Assembly (NCBI RefSeq): GCF_963920925.1
Contig: NZ_CAWUDI010000009.1
Span: 124,001-188,000 of the forward strand
Source of the DNA: Rivularia sp963920925
GTDB taxonomy: Bacteria > Cyanobacteriota > Cyanobacteriia > Cyanobacteriales > Nostocaceae
Length of the DNA: 64,000 nucleotides
Direction: 5' to 3'
A program made the position numbers and the translations under genes. Positions 18,796 through 28,300 of this stretch are shown in pieces. The notes under the pieces are model-generated. The model did not search any database, was not told where the DNA came from, and saw only the letters and a program-made list of their open reading frames with translations. Each line of letters begins with the position of its first letter. Position 1 is the first letter of the stretch.

Positions 18796-20100
18796 CTACC
18801 AACTCCAACGATAATTTAAAGTAAAACTTCGACCCCTAGAAGCTAAAGCATAAGAGTCGTCAAAACCAGCGCTAAGTTGATTGCTAATATTCAAATATTG
18901 GTTATTCAGCAAGTTACGAACGCCCAAACTGAGGCTACCATCACCAAGTTTCAAACTGCTAACTAAATCCACGAGCAAATAACTGTCTATACCAATCGGG
19001 TCAACTTCTGCATCAAAAGCGCGGTCTCTACTTCCAACATATAATGCTTGCAGTCGGTTGCTCCATCCTGGTAAAGTTTCATTCTCTAAGTATGCTGTCA
19101 GTTTCAAAGGTGAAATTTCATAACTGGTGATGGCAACAAATCCACTTTGTTCTGATTCTTCCCGTTCTCCTTCACTCCAAGTCAATGTACTTCCCAATTT
19201 CCATTTGTCACTTGGTTGCCAGTCTAATGCTAATTCGATTCCATAGTTACGTTGGGGAGACCGTAAAATACTACAATTACCAGTGCCAAAGTCTTCAAAT
19301 TGTACTGTTGTTCCTAAAGCTGAATAACTGTAAAATCCTGCCAAAGAAGCTTGAAAATTGTTCCACCTTCCGCGAATTCCCAATTCGTAACTATCGACTT
19401 TTTGAGGAGATGAAGGAATGCGATCACCTTCTGCATCAAATGGTGTTCCAAAACTATCGCGGGTGAAAGAAGCAACAAAATTTACATCACCTTGCTTACC
19501 GGAAAACCCGTAGTTAATAAAGTTGCCAAAGCTACCAGATTTGAAGTTACCAACGGAACGCACGCCAATTTCAGCTTCTGATACAACCCTGTCTTGGTCA
19601 GGCTTGCGGGTAATAATATTAATTACTCCACCTGCTGCTCCATCACCATAAGTAGCACTTGGTCCCCTAATTACTTCTATGCGCTCAATTGCCGCAGGAT
19701 CGATTGAGGTATCATTATCGATATTCGAGGTAATTGGTACCCCATCTACCAATACTAAAGGTGGTCTTCCTCGCAAATTCTGAGTAAAACTTTGTTGTGA
19801 TTCAGAACTTGGCCCATTACAAGTAACTGTATTAGCAAGTATCGATGTTAGATCGCGATTAACAGTAGTTTGCTCCTCAATTTGTTCGCGGGTTATTACC
19901 GTCACCGAACGTGGTACATTTTGAACATCTTCTTCAGTACGTGTCGCACTCACTATCAATTCAATTGGCTTATCATTATCTGTTGTTGGTTGTGCTGGTT
20001 GTGTTAATGGAGCTTCAGTTGTAGGCTTCTCTTGTGTTGGCGAGTCTTCCCTCTGAGTTGGGGTTTGTGCGGTAGAAGCAGTAGGTGCTAACCCAAAAAT
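18796..20100 (-). pseudogene. TonB-dependent siderophore receptor 3, 5' end lost to an IS and barrel internally deleted
   Basis: Homology starts at about 20100 with IFGLAPTASTAQTPTQ, the AMIN-to-plug linker; the residues before that come from the inserted element. The plug is complete here (TREQIEEQTTVNRDL through VINIITRKPDQDR), then early barrel (SFTRDSFGTPFDAEGDRIPSS) joins in frame to a late barrel segment (PQKVDSYELGIRG). Roughly 250-300 residues expected between these are absent. The C-terminus (TLNYRWSW) is intact. Thus two independent lesions, loss of signal peptide/AMIN and an in-frame barrel deletion, mark it as dead. The AMIN half is not found on the other side of the IS. Confidence 0.82.
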
Positions 20101-21034
20101 TTTTAAGCACATAAAATGTGAAAATATTAAGAAGTATTTTAGGATTTTTGCAGGTACTATGTCTACTCTCGAAGAAATTGAAATTAAAAACATTGACCAT
20201 TTGGGAATAGTCGCAGGAATTATTGATTCAATAGGCTTAGTAGAAATAGTTAATGAATTTTTAGGAGAAGATATTTCCGAAAAAATCAGTGCGGGTCATG
20301 TTGTAAAAGCAATGATTTTAAATGGCTTAGGTTTTGTTTCGGCTCCATTGTATATGTTTTCAAGGTTTTTTGAACACCGAGCTTGTGAACATTTAATTGG
20401 AGAAGGAGTAAAACCTGAATATCTGAACGATGATAAGCTGGGCAGGACAATGGATAAATTGTTTAGTAAGGGATTAAGTAGCATTTTTCTCGCTATTTCA
20501 TTAAATGCTGTCAAAAATTTTGATGTATCTTTTTATCACTTAGAGGCAACATTATCAAAAAACGAAGCTGCGATTACTAATAGCGTTCAGAGTGCTGGAC
20601 GTTTTGTCCTTGCTACAAATATTTTAGATGAAAAAATACTTAGTAATTCAGAAATGATTTCTGAATATAAAGCCCAACAGTCTTGCGAGAGGGGATTTGG
20701 TTTTCTCAAAGACCCTTTATTTTTTGCAGACAGTATTTTTCTAAAAACTCCCAAAAGAATAGAAGCTCTCACAATGATAATGGCTTTATGTCTATTAGTT
20801 TATACTATTGCACAATGACAAATCCGCGCCGCTCTCTCATGTTCAAAATCAACTATTAAGAACCAATTAGGAAAACCTACAGAGCGACCTACATTAAGAT
20901 GGATATTTCAATGTTTTCAATCTATTCACCTTATCTTTTTAAACAATGATAAACAAATATCTAATCTGACAGAATATAGAAAATTTATACTCAATTTTTT
21001 ACCAAGTGAATGCTATCAATACTATCAATGTTAG
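20101..21034 (+). mobile_element. Degenerate IS1634-family element (right end not defined)
   Basis: Receptor 3 homology stops at 20100, giving the left boundary. The transposase reading frame starts at 20159 and its last recognisable stop is at 21034. I could not identify matching terminal inverted repeats or a target duplication, and the DNA to the right (21035-21434) does not continue the receptor gene, so insertion was probably followed by a deletion. Confidence 0.65.
20159..21034 (+). pseudogene. IS1634-family transposase, internally deleted and with a nonsense codon
   Basis: The N-terminus (IDHLGIVAGIIDSIGLVEIV, GHVVKAMILNGLGFVSAPLY) is the DUF4277 domain of IS1634-type transposases. 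The catalytic region should begin at about residue 125 (SFYHLEAT) but jumps to the C-terminal part (AGRFVLATNIL, CERGFGFLKDPLFFADSIFLKTPKRIEAL). About 250 residues of the usual 530-550 are missing. A TGA at 20816 interrupts the frame after LLVYTIAQ; the same frame continues as QIRAALSCSKSTIKNQLGKP to the natural end at 21034. A single C-to-T change in CGA would explain the stop. It cannot transpose by itself. Confidence 0.78.
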
Positions 21035-21434
21035 CTTAGACAATTAACATCGTTATTTATTAATTTATTTTACATTAGAGCTATTAAATTATTATTTATA
21101 GCTCTCAATTATTATATTTTTTTTATGATTTTACCGTACATTAACATTAGTAATATCCAAAAAATCGAAATTGATTATAGTATTACATTATGTATTGAGT
21201 ATAAATCTTCATTAAAAGAGAATACTATGCTTATTGATACTCATTTGCATTTATTTTGTACAAAGATTATAGGGCGGTCGCAGCGTACTACATCTAAAAA
21301 ATAGGTTCTGGTATGATTTGATTCTTTTTCGTTCAATGTATTTTAGTGATAACCGAGTGCTACATCTTTGGGTGTGGAATCTGGGATTAAAAGTCCCTGT
21401 TGTCAGCAGAATCACCGATTCTTTTATTCGGCTT
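21035..21434. other. Intergenic DNA right of the IS, no convincing gene
   Basis: AT-rich sequence. A 25-codon reading frame at 21227-21304 begins MLIDTHLHLF, like an amidohydrolase/TatD start, but stops at once and has no other support. A small imperfect hairpin (gattcttttattcggc area, about 21410-21435) lies at the 3' end of the next minus-strand gene. Confidence 0.4.
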
Positions 21435-22982
21435 TTAGCTACTACGAATCACTTCTTCTAGTTGTGTCTCTCGTGGCTCGGTTGTGTCTAAGATTTTTAA
21501 ATAACTTTTTTCTTCATCTGAAAATGGTTCTGCATTCTGTAACTGTGATGACAATAGATTAGCAGTAGCATCAGTAATATCACCACTCCGCCTATTTAGG
21601 CGATCGCGCAGAATTTCTTCGGGTGCAGTACAGTAAATGATTTTCAGAGGAATTTGATGTTGCTTAGCTGCGGCGATAACATCAGCGCGTATATTTAGTT
21701 TGTCGTATTTAGCATCTAAAATTACCGTAAATCCTTGAGTTGCCAACATTATTCCTAACTCTAAGAGTTTGTTGTAAGTCTTTGACGACATGGCATCTGT
21801 ATATAATTTATCGCTGCCTGTTTTTAATAAAGGTATTCGAGCTAAATGTTTGCGAACTGCATCAGAACGAATGTGTATCGCTCCTAACTTCGGAGATAAA
21901 TAGCGGGCAACTGTACTTTTACCAGAACCCGAAACTCCAGACATTAAAAATAGTTTACCTTGTTGGGGCTTAGTATAACTCCAAGCCTGTTTATAATAAT
22001 TAGCAGCAATTTTTCTCGACTCTTCTTTTACATTCACAGAAACTTCTGACTCGTCAAGTAAAAATGAATTCACCTTGGCTCTGACATAAGCTTGTCTGCT
22101 TAAATATAGGGGTAGTAACTGTAAACCTTCCCAGTCTCCTGTCTGTTCTAAGTATGTGTTTAAAAAAATATTAGCTAAATCTTTTCTTTTACGAGCTTCC
22201 AAATCCATGACTGTAAAAGCAATATCGTACATAACATCAACAAATCTGAATGTTTCGTTAAATTCAATACAGTCAAACAGTAAAATTTGCGAATGCCATA
22301 TACAGATATTGCGTAAATGTAAATCTCCATGACACTCACGAATACAATCATTTTTAATGCGATTGACAAACAATTGTGGATGTTGAGTAAAAAAGCGATC
22401 GGTATAAGCTTTTGTTTCTTTATACTGAGTTTCTGTTTGCGCTTTTCCGATATACTTACTAGTTAACTCATAGTTCTCATCAATTGAACATCTAACTTTA
22501 TCAACTTCACCAAAACTACGGATATAATCATTAGTTTCAGTTTGATTATGATAGCGGGCTACAACTTTGCCTAACTCTTCTACATCTAACTCAGTTAATT
22601 TTTCCTGTTCGAGCATAGTACTCAGCAACCCTTCTTCAGGGAACTGATGCATCTTTAATGCATATTCTACAGGCTCTTTTGTACCTCCTAGATGATATTG
22701 TTCACCATCTTGAGTAATGGGCAACACTTCCAAATATAGTTGTGCTGCTCCTATGAAATTCAACCGCAATTCTTCTTGACAAAAATGCGAGCGCTTCTCC
22801 AGAGTGGAAAAATCTAAAAATCCAAAATTCACAGGTTTTTTGACTTTGTAGGCATAATCACCAGTTAATAAAACATAAGAAATATGAGTTTGAACTAACT
22901 GTATCTTTTTGCTAACCGGATGCGGATAAAAATCCGGTTTTAGCATTTGTTTAATTAAAGTTGGGATAGATGCACGTACCAT
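21435..22982 (-). CDS. APH-like phosphotransferase fused to AAA_33/gluconate-kinase-like P-loop kinase
   Basis: 515 residues. The N-terminal half is an aminoglycoside-phosphotransferase-like fold with the catalytic loop RECHGDLHLRNICIW and a following metal-binding FDCIEFN. The C-terminal half (from about residue 345) has Walker A GVSGSGKSTVARYL, and ends in a P-loop kinase with a lid-like RDRLNRR. This bifunctional architecture is widespread near Usp and Hsp20 genes in bacteria; the substrates are unknown and resistance is not implied. It lies downstream of the GerMN and 58-residue genes in the same direction and may be the last gene of an hsp20-led transcript. Confidence 0.8.
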   Translation of the reverse strand: MVRASIPTLIKQMLKPDFYPHPVSKKIQLVQTHISYVLLTGDYAYKVKKPVNFGFLDFSTLEKRSHFCQEELRLNFIGAAQLYLEVLPITQDGEQYHLGGTKEPVEYALKMHQFPEEGLLSTMLEQEKLTELDVEELGKVVARYHNQTETNDYIRSFGEVDKVRCSIDENYELTSKYIGKAQTETQYKETKAYTDRFFTQHPQLFVNRIKNDCIRECHGDLHLRNICIWHSQILLFDCIEFNETFRFVDVMYDIAFTVMDLEARKRKDLANIFLNTYLEQTGDWEGLQLLPLYLSRQAYVRAKVNSFLLDESEVSVNVKEESRKIAANYYKQAWSYTKPQQGKLFLMSGVSGSGKSTVARYLSPKLGAIHIRSDAVRKHLARIPLLKTGSDKLYTDAMSSKTYNKLLELGIMLATQGFTVILDAKYDKLNIRADVIAAAKQHQIPLKIIYCTAPEEILRDRLNRRSGDITDATANLLSSQLQNAEPFSDEEKSYLKILDTTEPRETQLEEVIRSS

Positions 22983-23084
22983 TATTTATAGTTCTCTTAA
23001 AAAACTGACAACTGTTTGCACAAAGCGGGCTAGAAATAATCTAAACCCGCTTATTGCTTCTTTCTAGCTAACTTTTTCCGATGC

Positions 23085-23261
23085 TTAATAGTGTCTGTTC
23101 TCAGCAGTATCTCCTTCGTATGGCTGTACTCCAGATTTAGGATAATCATCATCGCTGGGGCTAAAAATCCTAGTTATTCCATTGGTTGCAAAATTAATTA
23201 GCTTTTGAGGAATTTCTACAATTGATTTAATCATTTGCTTGGCTTGAGATGCGGTAGACAT
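23085..23261 (-). CDS. Small 58-residue protein of unknown function
   Basis: ATG 23261 is preceded by AAGGAG seven to eight bases away; stop TAA at 23085-23087. The product begins MSTASQAKQMIKSIVEIPQK, has an amphipathic N-terminal half and an acidic/polar tail (SDDDYPKSGVQPYEGDTAEN). No signal peptide and no full membrane segment is evident. It lies 24 bases after the GerMN gene and about 100 bases before the APH-kinase gene in the same direction, so it is probably part of that transcript. I do not recognise the family; the good ribosome site and operon position argue that it is real. Confidence 0.6.
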   Translation of the reverse strand: MSTASQAKQMIKSIVEIPQKLINFATNGITRIFSPSDDDYPKSGVQPYEGDTAENRHY

Positions 23262-23285
23262 AATGATTTCTCCTTTGTAACTAAT

Positions 23286-23999
23286 CTAATTAATAGAAAA
23301 ATCTTCAACAAATGTTTGTCTTGTAAGCGGTTCTGCGAAAATTATTCCTTCACCGCCAAGAGGGTTTTTTTCATCTAATAATTCACCTTCTACAGAAAGG
23401 TAAATATTAGCTTCTGCGTCAAGACTTGAAGCTGTATAAAGTACTTGAGCAAGGCGATAAATCATTGAAGTTGAACCACCACCATGACGAAATTCATCGG
23501 ATAGATTTACGTGAATTCCTGTTTCATCAATTCGCAAGCCTAACAATTTAGTTCCTTGGGGAATTGTAGATGAAAATTGATTATTTTGATTATGCTCAAA
23601 AAGGTAGTTTAAGGTTTGGTGCAATGCGGCTTCTTTCGATGCTCCTTTTTGAATGGCAACTGGTTGTGGAAATAAGCTAACTTTTTCACCTTCAACTTGT
23701 AATAAGTAAGCTTTTGGCTGTAGTTGTAACGCTGCGGTACTTTCTTTGGGTGTTAATTGTTCTGCTTGTTTGGGAATTGTAAATAGTATAGTTGGTTTTG
23801 GAACTGTACTGTTTTCTTTAGGAACGGGTGCTATTTTAACTTGTTCGCGTGTCGGAGTTGTAATTGTTTCCGTCGAAGCGGGATTTTTATTCATATCCAC
23901 CAAATTCAACCAAACCACACTAACCACCAAACCTAATAATGACAGTATGTAGATGATAAATAAATTTGGATAAACAGGACGGGTATTTTGGGTTTTCAT
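23286..23999 (-). CDS. GerMN-domain membrane-anchored protein
   Basis: 237 residues. One N-terminal membrane anchor (about residues 12-32) is followed by a Pro/Thr-rich linker. The GerMN domain (about 105-225) shows the characteristic LHQTLNYLFEH, TIPQGTKLLGLRIDETGIHVNLS, and GGGSTSMIYRLAQVLYTAS. In other bacteria GerMN domains occur in spore-germination and lipoprotein contexts; in cyanobacteria the role is unknown, probably at the cell envelope. It is 99 bases downstream of hsp20 in the same direction with no regulon box of its own in between, so it may be transcribed from the hsp20 promoter. Confidence 0.8.
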   Translation of the reverse strand: MKTQNTRPVYPNLFIIYILSLLGLVVSVVWLNLVDMNKNPASTETITTPTREQVKIAPVPKENSTVPKPTILFTIPKQAEQLTPKESTAALQLQPKAYLLQVEGEKVSLFPQPVAIQKGASKEAALHQTLNYLFEHNQNNQFSSTIPQGTKLLGLRIDETGIHVNLSDEFRHGGGSTSMIYRLAQVLYTASSLDAEANIYLSVEGELLDEKNPLGGEGIIFAEPLTRQTFVEDFSIN

Positions 24000-24098
24000 A
24001 ATTTTTTCTCCTACATTTTTGTTGAGTAAATTATTAAATTTTAGATTTACCCCGATACCTCATCCTAGAAAAACACCCCGTATATTCTTGTATTGTAA

Positions 24099-24692
24099 TT
24101 AAGTGGTAGTAGATGAGGAAGGTGTATTAATTTCGGCTTCAGCGCGAGAGTGCATTGTTTCTTCAATATGTTCTTCATGTTGACGCTGCTGAACCATTGC
24201 TTCACGTGCTTTTTCTTGCATCGCCAAATCAAGCTTTAATACATCATGTTTTTCAACATGAGATTTTGGTAAACTCAGCGTCAAAAGACCATTATGAATT
24301 TCGGCTTTCACCTTGTTGTATTCAACGCACATAGGTAAAGGTATTATGCGTTGAAAGTGTCCGTAATTAAATTCGGAACGATAAATACCTTTTTCGTAAT
24401 GAACTTTCTGCTCTTCATGTTCTCCAGAAATTGAAACCGCATCTTTAGTTACATGAATATCTAAATCTTTGGGTTCAATTCCAGGTACTTGAGCTTGAAG
24501 AATAAGATTGGAATCGGTTTCTTTGATTTCGATTGCTGGTTCCCAAGTTGCATTTTCAACTTTAGGAATAGCACTAGAAGAATGTAAGCTCGTTTTATTA
24601 CTGCTTTTATGCATCACCTCATCAAATAAATTATTGATTTGATGGCGTAAACTATCTATATCTTTAAGTGGGTGCCAGTTTCTTTCAGACAT
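24099..24692 (-). CDS. Hsp20/alpha-crystallin small heat-shock protein
   Basis: 197 residues. The alpha-crystallin domain (about residues 50-148) contains WEPAIEIKETDSNLILQAQV, VPGIEPKDLDIHVT and the conserved NGLLTLSLPK. The N-terminal arm MSERNWHPLKDIDSLRHQIN is typical. The C-terminal extension is long, Glu/Ala-rich and ends in a Ser/Thr run, without a clear I-x-I anchor. Small heat-shock proteins hold unfolding proteins in an ATP-independent manner. A strong GGAGG site precedes the ATG, and a regulon promoter (24756-24789) would start transcription about 55 bases upstream. It is probably the first gene of an hsp20-GerMN-small-APH unit. Confidence 0.88.
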   Translation of the reverse strand: MSERNWHPLKDIDSLRHQINNLFDEVMHKSSNKTSLHSSSAIPKVENATWEPAIEIKETDSNLILQAQVPGIEPKDLDIHVTKDAVSISGEHEEQKVHYEKGIYRSEFNYGHFQRIIPLPMCVEYNKVKAEIHNGLLTLSLPKSHVEKHDVLKLDLAMQEKAREAMVQQRQHEEHIEETMHSRAEAEINTPSSSTTT

Positions 24693-24755
24693 ATATTTCC
24701 TCCCTGCAATCCCGATGAAAACTTTGATTGGCGAGCCTTTCTTGGCTCTACTTTC

Positions 24756-24789
24756 ACATTAGGAAAACAATTTGAGGAACTTGTGAGGA
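24756..24789 (-). promoter_or_regulatory. Direct-repeat promoter, hsp20
   Basis: On the minus strand, half-sites TCCTCA at 24784-24789 and 24773-24778 are 11 bases apart. The -10-like TAATGT (24756-24761) lies 11 bases downstream of the second half-site. One of the cleanest copies of the regulon element. Confidence 0.7.
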
Positions 24790-24846
24790 AAGTTGATGAG
24801 TTAGAAGTTAGGAGTTTAGAGTTATGAGTTTTAAATAACTAATGCC

Positions 24847-25224
24847 CTATGCCCAACCCAGGACTTCTGAAATTTCTTGGGCTAACGTTAGAGGGCTGAA
24901 GGGTTTGGCGATCGCCGCTTTTATTCCCAAGTCTTTGTAGCGGTTACGGTCAGCATTTTGTACTTTAGCAGTAAGTAAAATTACTGGTATTTGCTGAGTT
25001 GTTGAGTTTTCTTGTAAATATTTGAAAGTGGTAATACCGTCCATATCTGGCATCATCACGTCTAAAAGGATTGCATCTGGTTTTTCTGTTTCGGCTTTTT
25101 GAACTCCTTCAGTCCCCGAACTTGCTGTCACAACTTGCCATTTAGCGGTAGTTTGCAAACAAATTTTGGTAACTTCTCGAATATATTGTTCGTTATCAAC
25201 GACTAATATTTTTTTTACTGCCAT
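24847..25224 (-). CDS. Stand-alone receiver-domain response regulator
   Basis: 125 residues, a single CheY-like receiver: acidic pair after KKILVVDNEQ, phosphoacceptor Asp in AILLDVMMPDMDG (near residue 56), Thr/Ser switch in IPVILLTAK, and conserved Lys in AAIAKPFSP. The first acidic pair is DN instead of DD. There is no output domain, so it acts by protein contact or phosphate shuttling. It lies between hsp20 and the large hybrid regulator in the same direction, 164 bases downstream of the latter, making it a plausible phosphorelay partner. No direct-repeat promoter was found in front of it. Confidence 0.85.
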   Translation of the reverse strand: MAVKKILVVDNEQYIREVTKICLQTTAKWQVVTASSGTEGVQKAETEKPDAILLDVMMPDMDGITTFKYLQENSTTQQIPVILLTAKVQNADRNRYKDLGIKAAIAKPFSPLTLAQEISEVLGWA

Positions 25225-25305
25225 TGTTAATATAAAGATTTGTATTAATGATTTTTCTTGTACTCACTGTTAAGTAGGTAGACGTAATTAAATATAAAAT
25301 AATAA

Positions 25306-25374
25306 GACCTCACCCTCAATCCCTCTCCTGGTGGAAGGAGAGGGAAGCGATACGGCAGGGTGAGGTTTTACTAA
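25306..25374. repeat. Inverted-repeat element between two regulator genes
   Basis: Arms acctcaccct and agggtgaggt flank an internal ctctcctgg/aaggagag hairpin. The unit resembles the dispersed cyanobacterial repeat also seen in part at 61497-61535. It lies just after the stop of the hybrid regulator and may also act as a transcription terminator. Confidence 0.6.
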
Positions 25375-25388
25375 TTTGACCTAATTAC

Positions 25389-28300
25389 TTAACTATCAAA
25401 TGGCAAAGTAAAATAAAATGTACTACCAACTCCGATCGTACTTTCAGCCCAGAATTTTCCACCGTGCATTTCTACAATGCTACAACAAATCGCTAAACCT
25501 AAACCCGTACCTTCATGATTGCGCGAATCTGAAGAATCTACTTGTTGAAAGCGCTCAAAAATTATTTCTAGTTTATCTGGAGGAATACCGCGTCCGGTAT
25601 CTTTAACTGTAAACAATATTTCTGAATCTTGTTCAACTGCTTTTAATTTAACTGTGTCACCCAATGATGAAAATCGAATTGCGTTACTAAGTAAATTTGT
25701 GAAAATTTGAATAATTCTATCGGCATCTACTCGCAGTTTTAGGGGTGGATTTTCAACTGATAATTTTACTTGCGCTTTCTCGGCTAAAGGCTGAACTACA
25801 TTTATTGCTTGTGTAATTAAATCAGTTACCTCATACATTTGCTTGGACATTGTGATTTTTCCCGATTCGATGCGCTCGATATCGAGAATATCGTTAATCA
25901 ATCTTACTAAACGTTCGGTGCTATCGGTAGCAATTTGCACTAAGCGTTTGCTATCTTCAGAACCCAAAGGAATTAAGTCGGTAGCCAGCATTCCTAAAGA
26001 ACCGTGAATCGAAGTTAAAGGAGTGCGGAGTTCGTGAGAAACTACTGAAACAAACTCATCTTTCATCCGCTCTACTTGTTTGCGGTGGCTCACATCTTGT
26101 AAATAAACTGTATAAACCGTTTTATTGCCTAAATTCAATTTAGAAATCGAAGCTTCTGCTGGAAATTCGTTTCCATTCTTGCGTTTCCCGTAAATTTCGC
26201 TACGTTCGCCCATTTTTCGAGATTTTGGCTGTGACTTACCAAAATCGGCTACATGGTGACGGTGAGCTTCTACCGAACGTTCGGGTAAAAGTAAATCTAA
26301 AGGTTGTCCGAGTACTTCGCTTACCGAATAGCCGAAAATTTTCTCCGCACCTTGATTAAATAAAGTAATGCGCTGATTGCTATCAATGCAAATTATGGCA
26401 TCCGAGGCAATTTCTACAATCCCAGTAAATTGGGCTTGCGCTCGCTGACGCTCCCCTAATTCCAATTGTAAGCATTCGTTCATCTTCACTAATTCGGCTG
26501 TACGTTCTGTGACTCGATTTTCCAATTCTTCCGATTCTTTACGTAGAGTTGTTTCTGTATGCTGTTTTTCTATAGCACCCGAAAGCACGTTCGCAACGGC
26601 TTGTAAAAAATAAATGTCATCTTGATTAAAAGCGCGTTTTTCTTGAGTGTAGATACCTAAAACACCATAAGCCTCGTTAATTCCAAAAATTGGTACGCTA
26701 ACACCGCTAATAATTCCGTGTTCTTCAAGTAAAGTCGGGCTGTTAAATCGGGTTTCTTGGCGCAAGTCTTCAATAATAACGGCTTCTTTTGTTACTAAGG
26801 CAATTGAGGGCGAATCATTATAACTTAATAGCGCTAGTCTTATTAATCCTTCATGCCAGCCAACTCCCGCCCGTAGCAACATAGCGCTACCCGATGGTAA
26901 GATTTCTAAAATATGGCAAAATTCTATATCTAAACTTTGAGCAACCAGCGCCACAGTTTCATCCATCAAAGCAGATATGTCTTTATTCAATAAAGCCAAC
27001 TGTCCCAATTTCGCGACACTTGCTTGTTGTTTAACTTTGGCGCTCAGTAACAGATCCATTTTTTCTCTTTCTGCTTCAGCTTGTTTTCGCGCCGTGATAT
27101 CTCGCGTTACAGCTAACTGCATTACTTTACCATTTTCTGGGTCTATTAAAGGTACTCCATGAGTTTCTACAATACGACGGCTACCTTTGCAACCGATTAT
27201 TTCAAATTCCAAACTCCCCTTATTTCCTTCACAAACACTTTTATTCAAATTTTCAAAAGCCTGCCGGTGTTCTGGTGCAATTACGGAATAAATATTTTTA
27301 CCAATTGCAGTTTCCGAGGCTTCAATCATTGCTAAACCGGCGGGATTCATTTCTAACAATGTTCCGTCCGCAGCCACTAATTTAATACATTCAGGAGATG
27401 TCTTAAAAATTTTTCGCCAGCGTTCAGATTCAGTATTATTATGTTCTTCCCGTTCTTTTATCATCCGTTGTTGGGATTTAATTCTTTCCAAACGGTTGAT
27501 GATTCTGGTAACTAATTCCGGTCCTACAATTGGCTTACTAACAAAATCATCTGCACCAACGCTAAAAACTTGGTTGACGATTTCAGCTTCATTATGCACA
27601 GTTAGAAACAAAACTGGTAGCTCGCTCCAGCGCGAATGATTGCGAAGTTTATCGCATAATTCAATACCGCTATATCCCGGCATCTCTACATCTAAAATTA
27701 ATAAATCGGGCTGTATTGTTTCTAACTGTTCCCAAAATAAATCCGGGGAAGTTAAAGTTTTAACTGTAATTCCCCAATGTTTGAGTAATTTTTGTAATAC
27801 TTCTAGGATTTTTGGGTCATCATCTACGGCTAATACCGTTGCTTGTGCTTGTTCTGACTGTTTTATTAATTGTGTTGCAGTTTCTAGAATTTGTTCTGAG
27901 GATGCGGATTTTTCTAGTACAGTGCATTCAAGTTTATTAATAAGTTGATTAATAATTTGCTTATTATTATTGTCTAATTTTTGAGTTAAAACGATTATAG
28001 GAATTGCCGGTTTACGATTTTGTAACTCAGTTAATAAACCGTTACCATCATCCGAATCTAAAATATCAGCATCAACGACTGCCACATTTGGATGTTCTTG
28101 GTAGAGTTTTTGTCTTGCTGTAGTTATGCTGTCAACAATCTGGGTTTGTAATTCCCAACTGGCAGCTTTGTCAGCTAAATCTTCAGATATTTCTTGATGT
28201 GTATTAACCACTAAAAGTAAAGGACGCTCATCTAATTCATATTTATTGCTAGAAGATGTAGATGTAGTTTGGGGTGCATCAATTTCAGTAAGTAAAGCCT

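Noticed and set aside
21227..21304. Amidohydrolase/TatD gene start (MLIDTHLHLF)
   Set aside because: Only 25 codons, no ribosome site or downstream homology; possibly a relic but not supportable.
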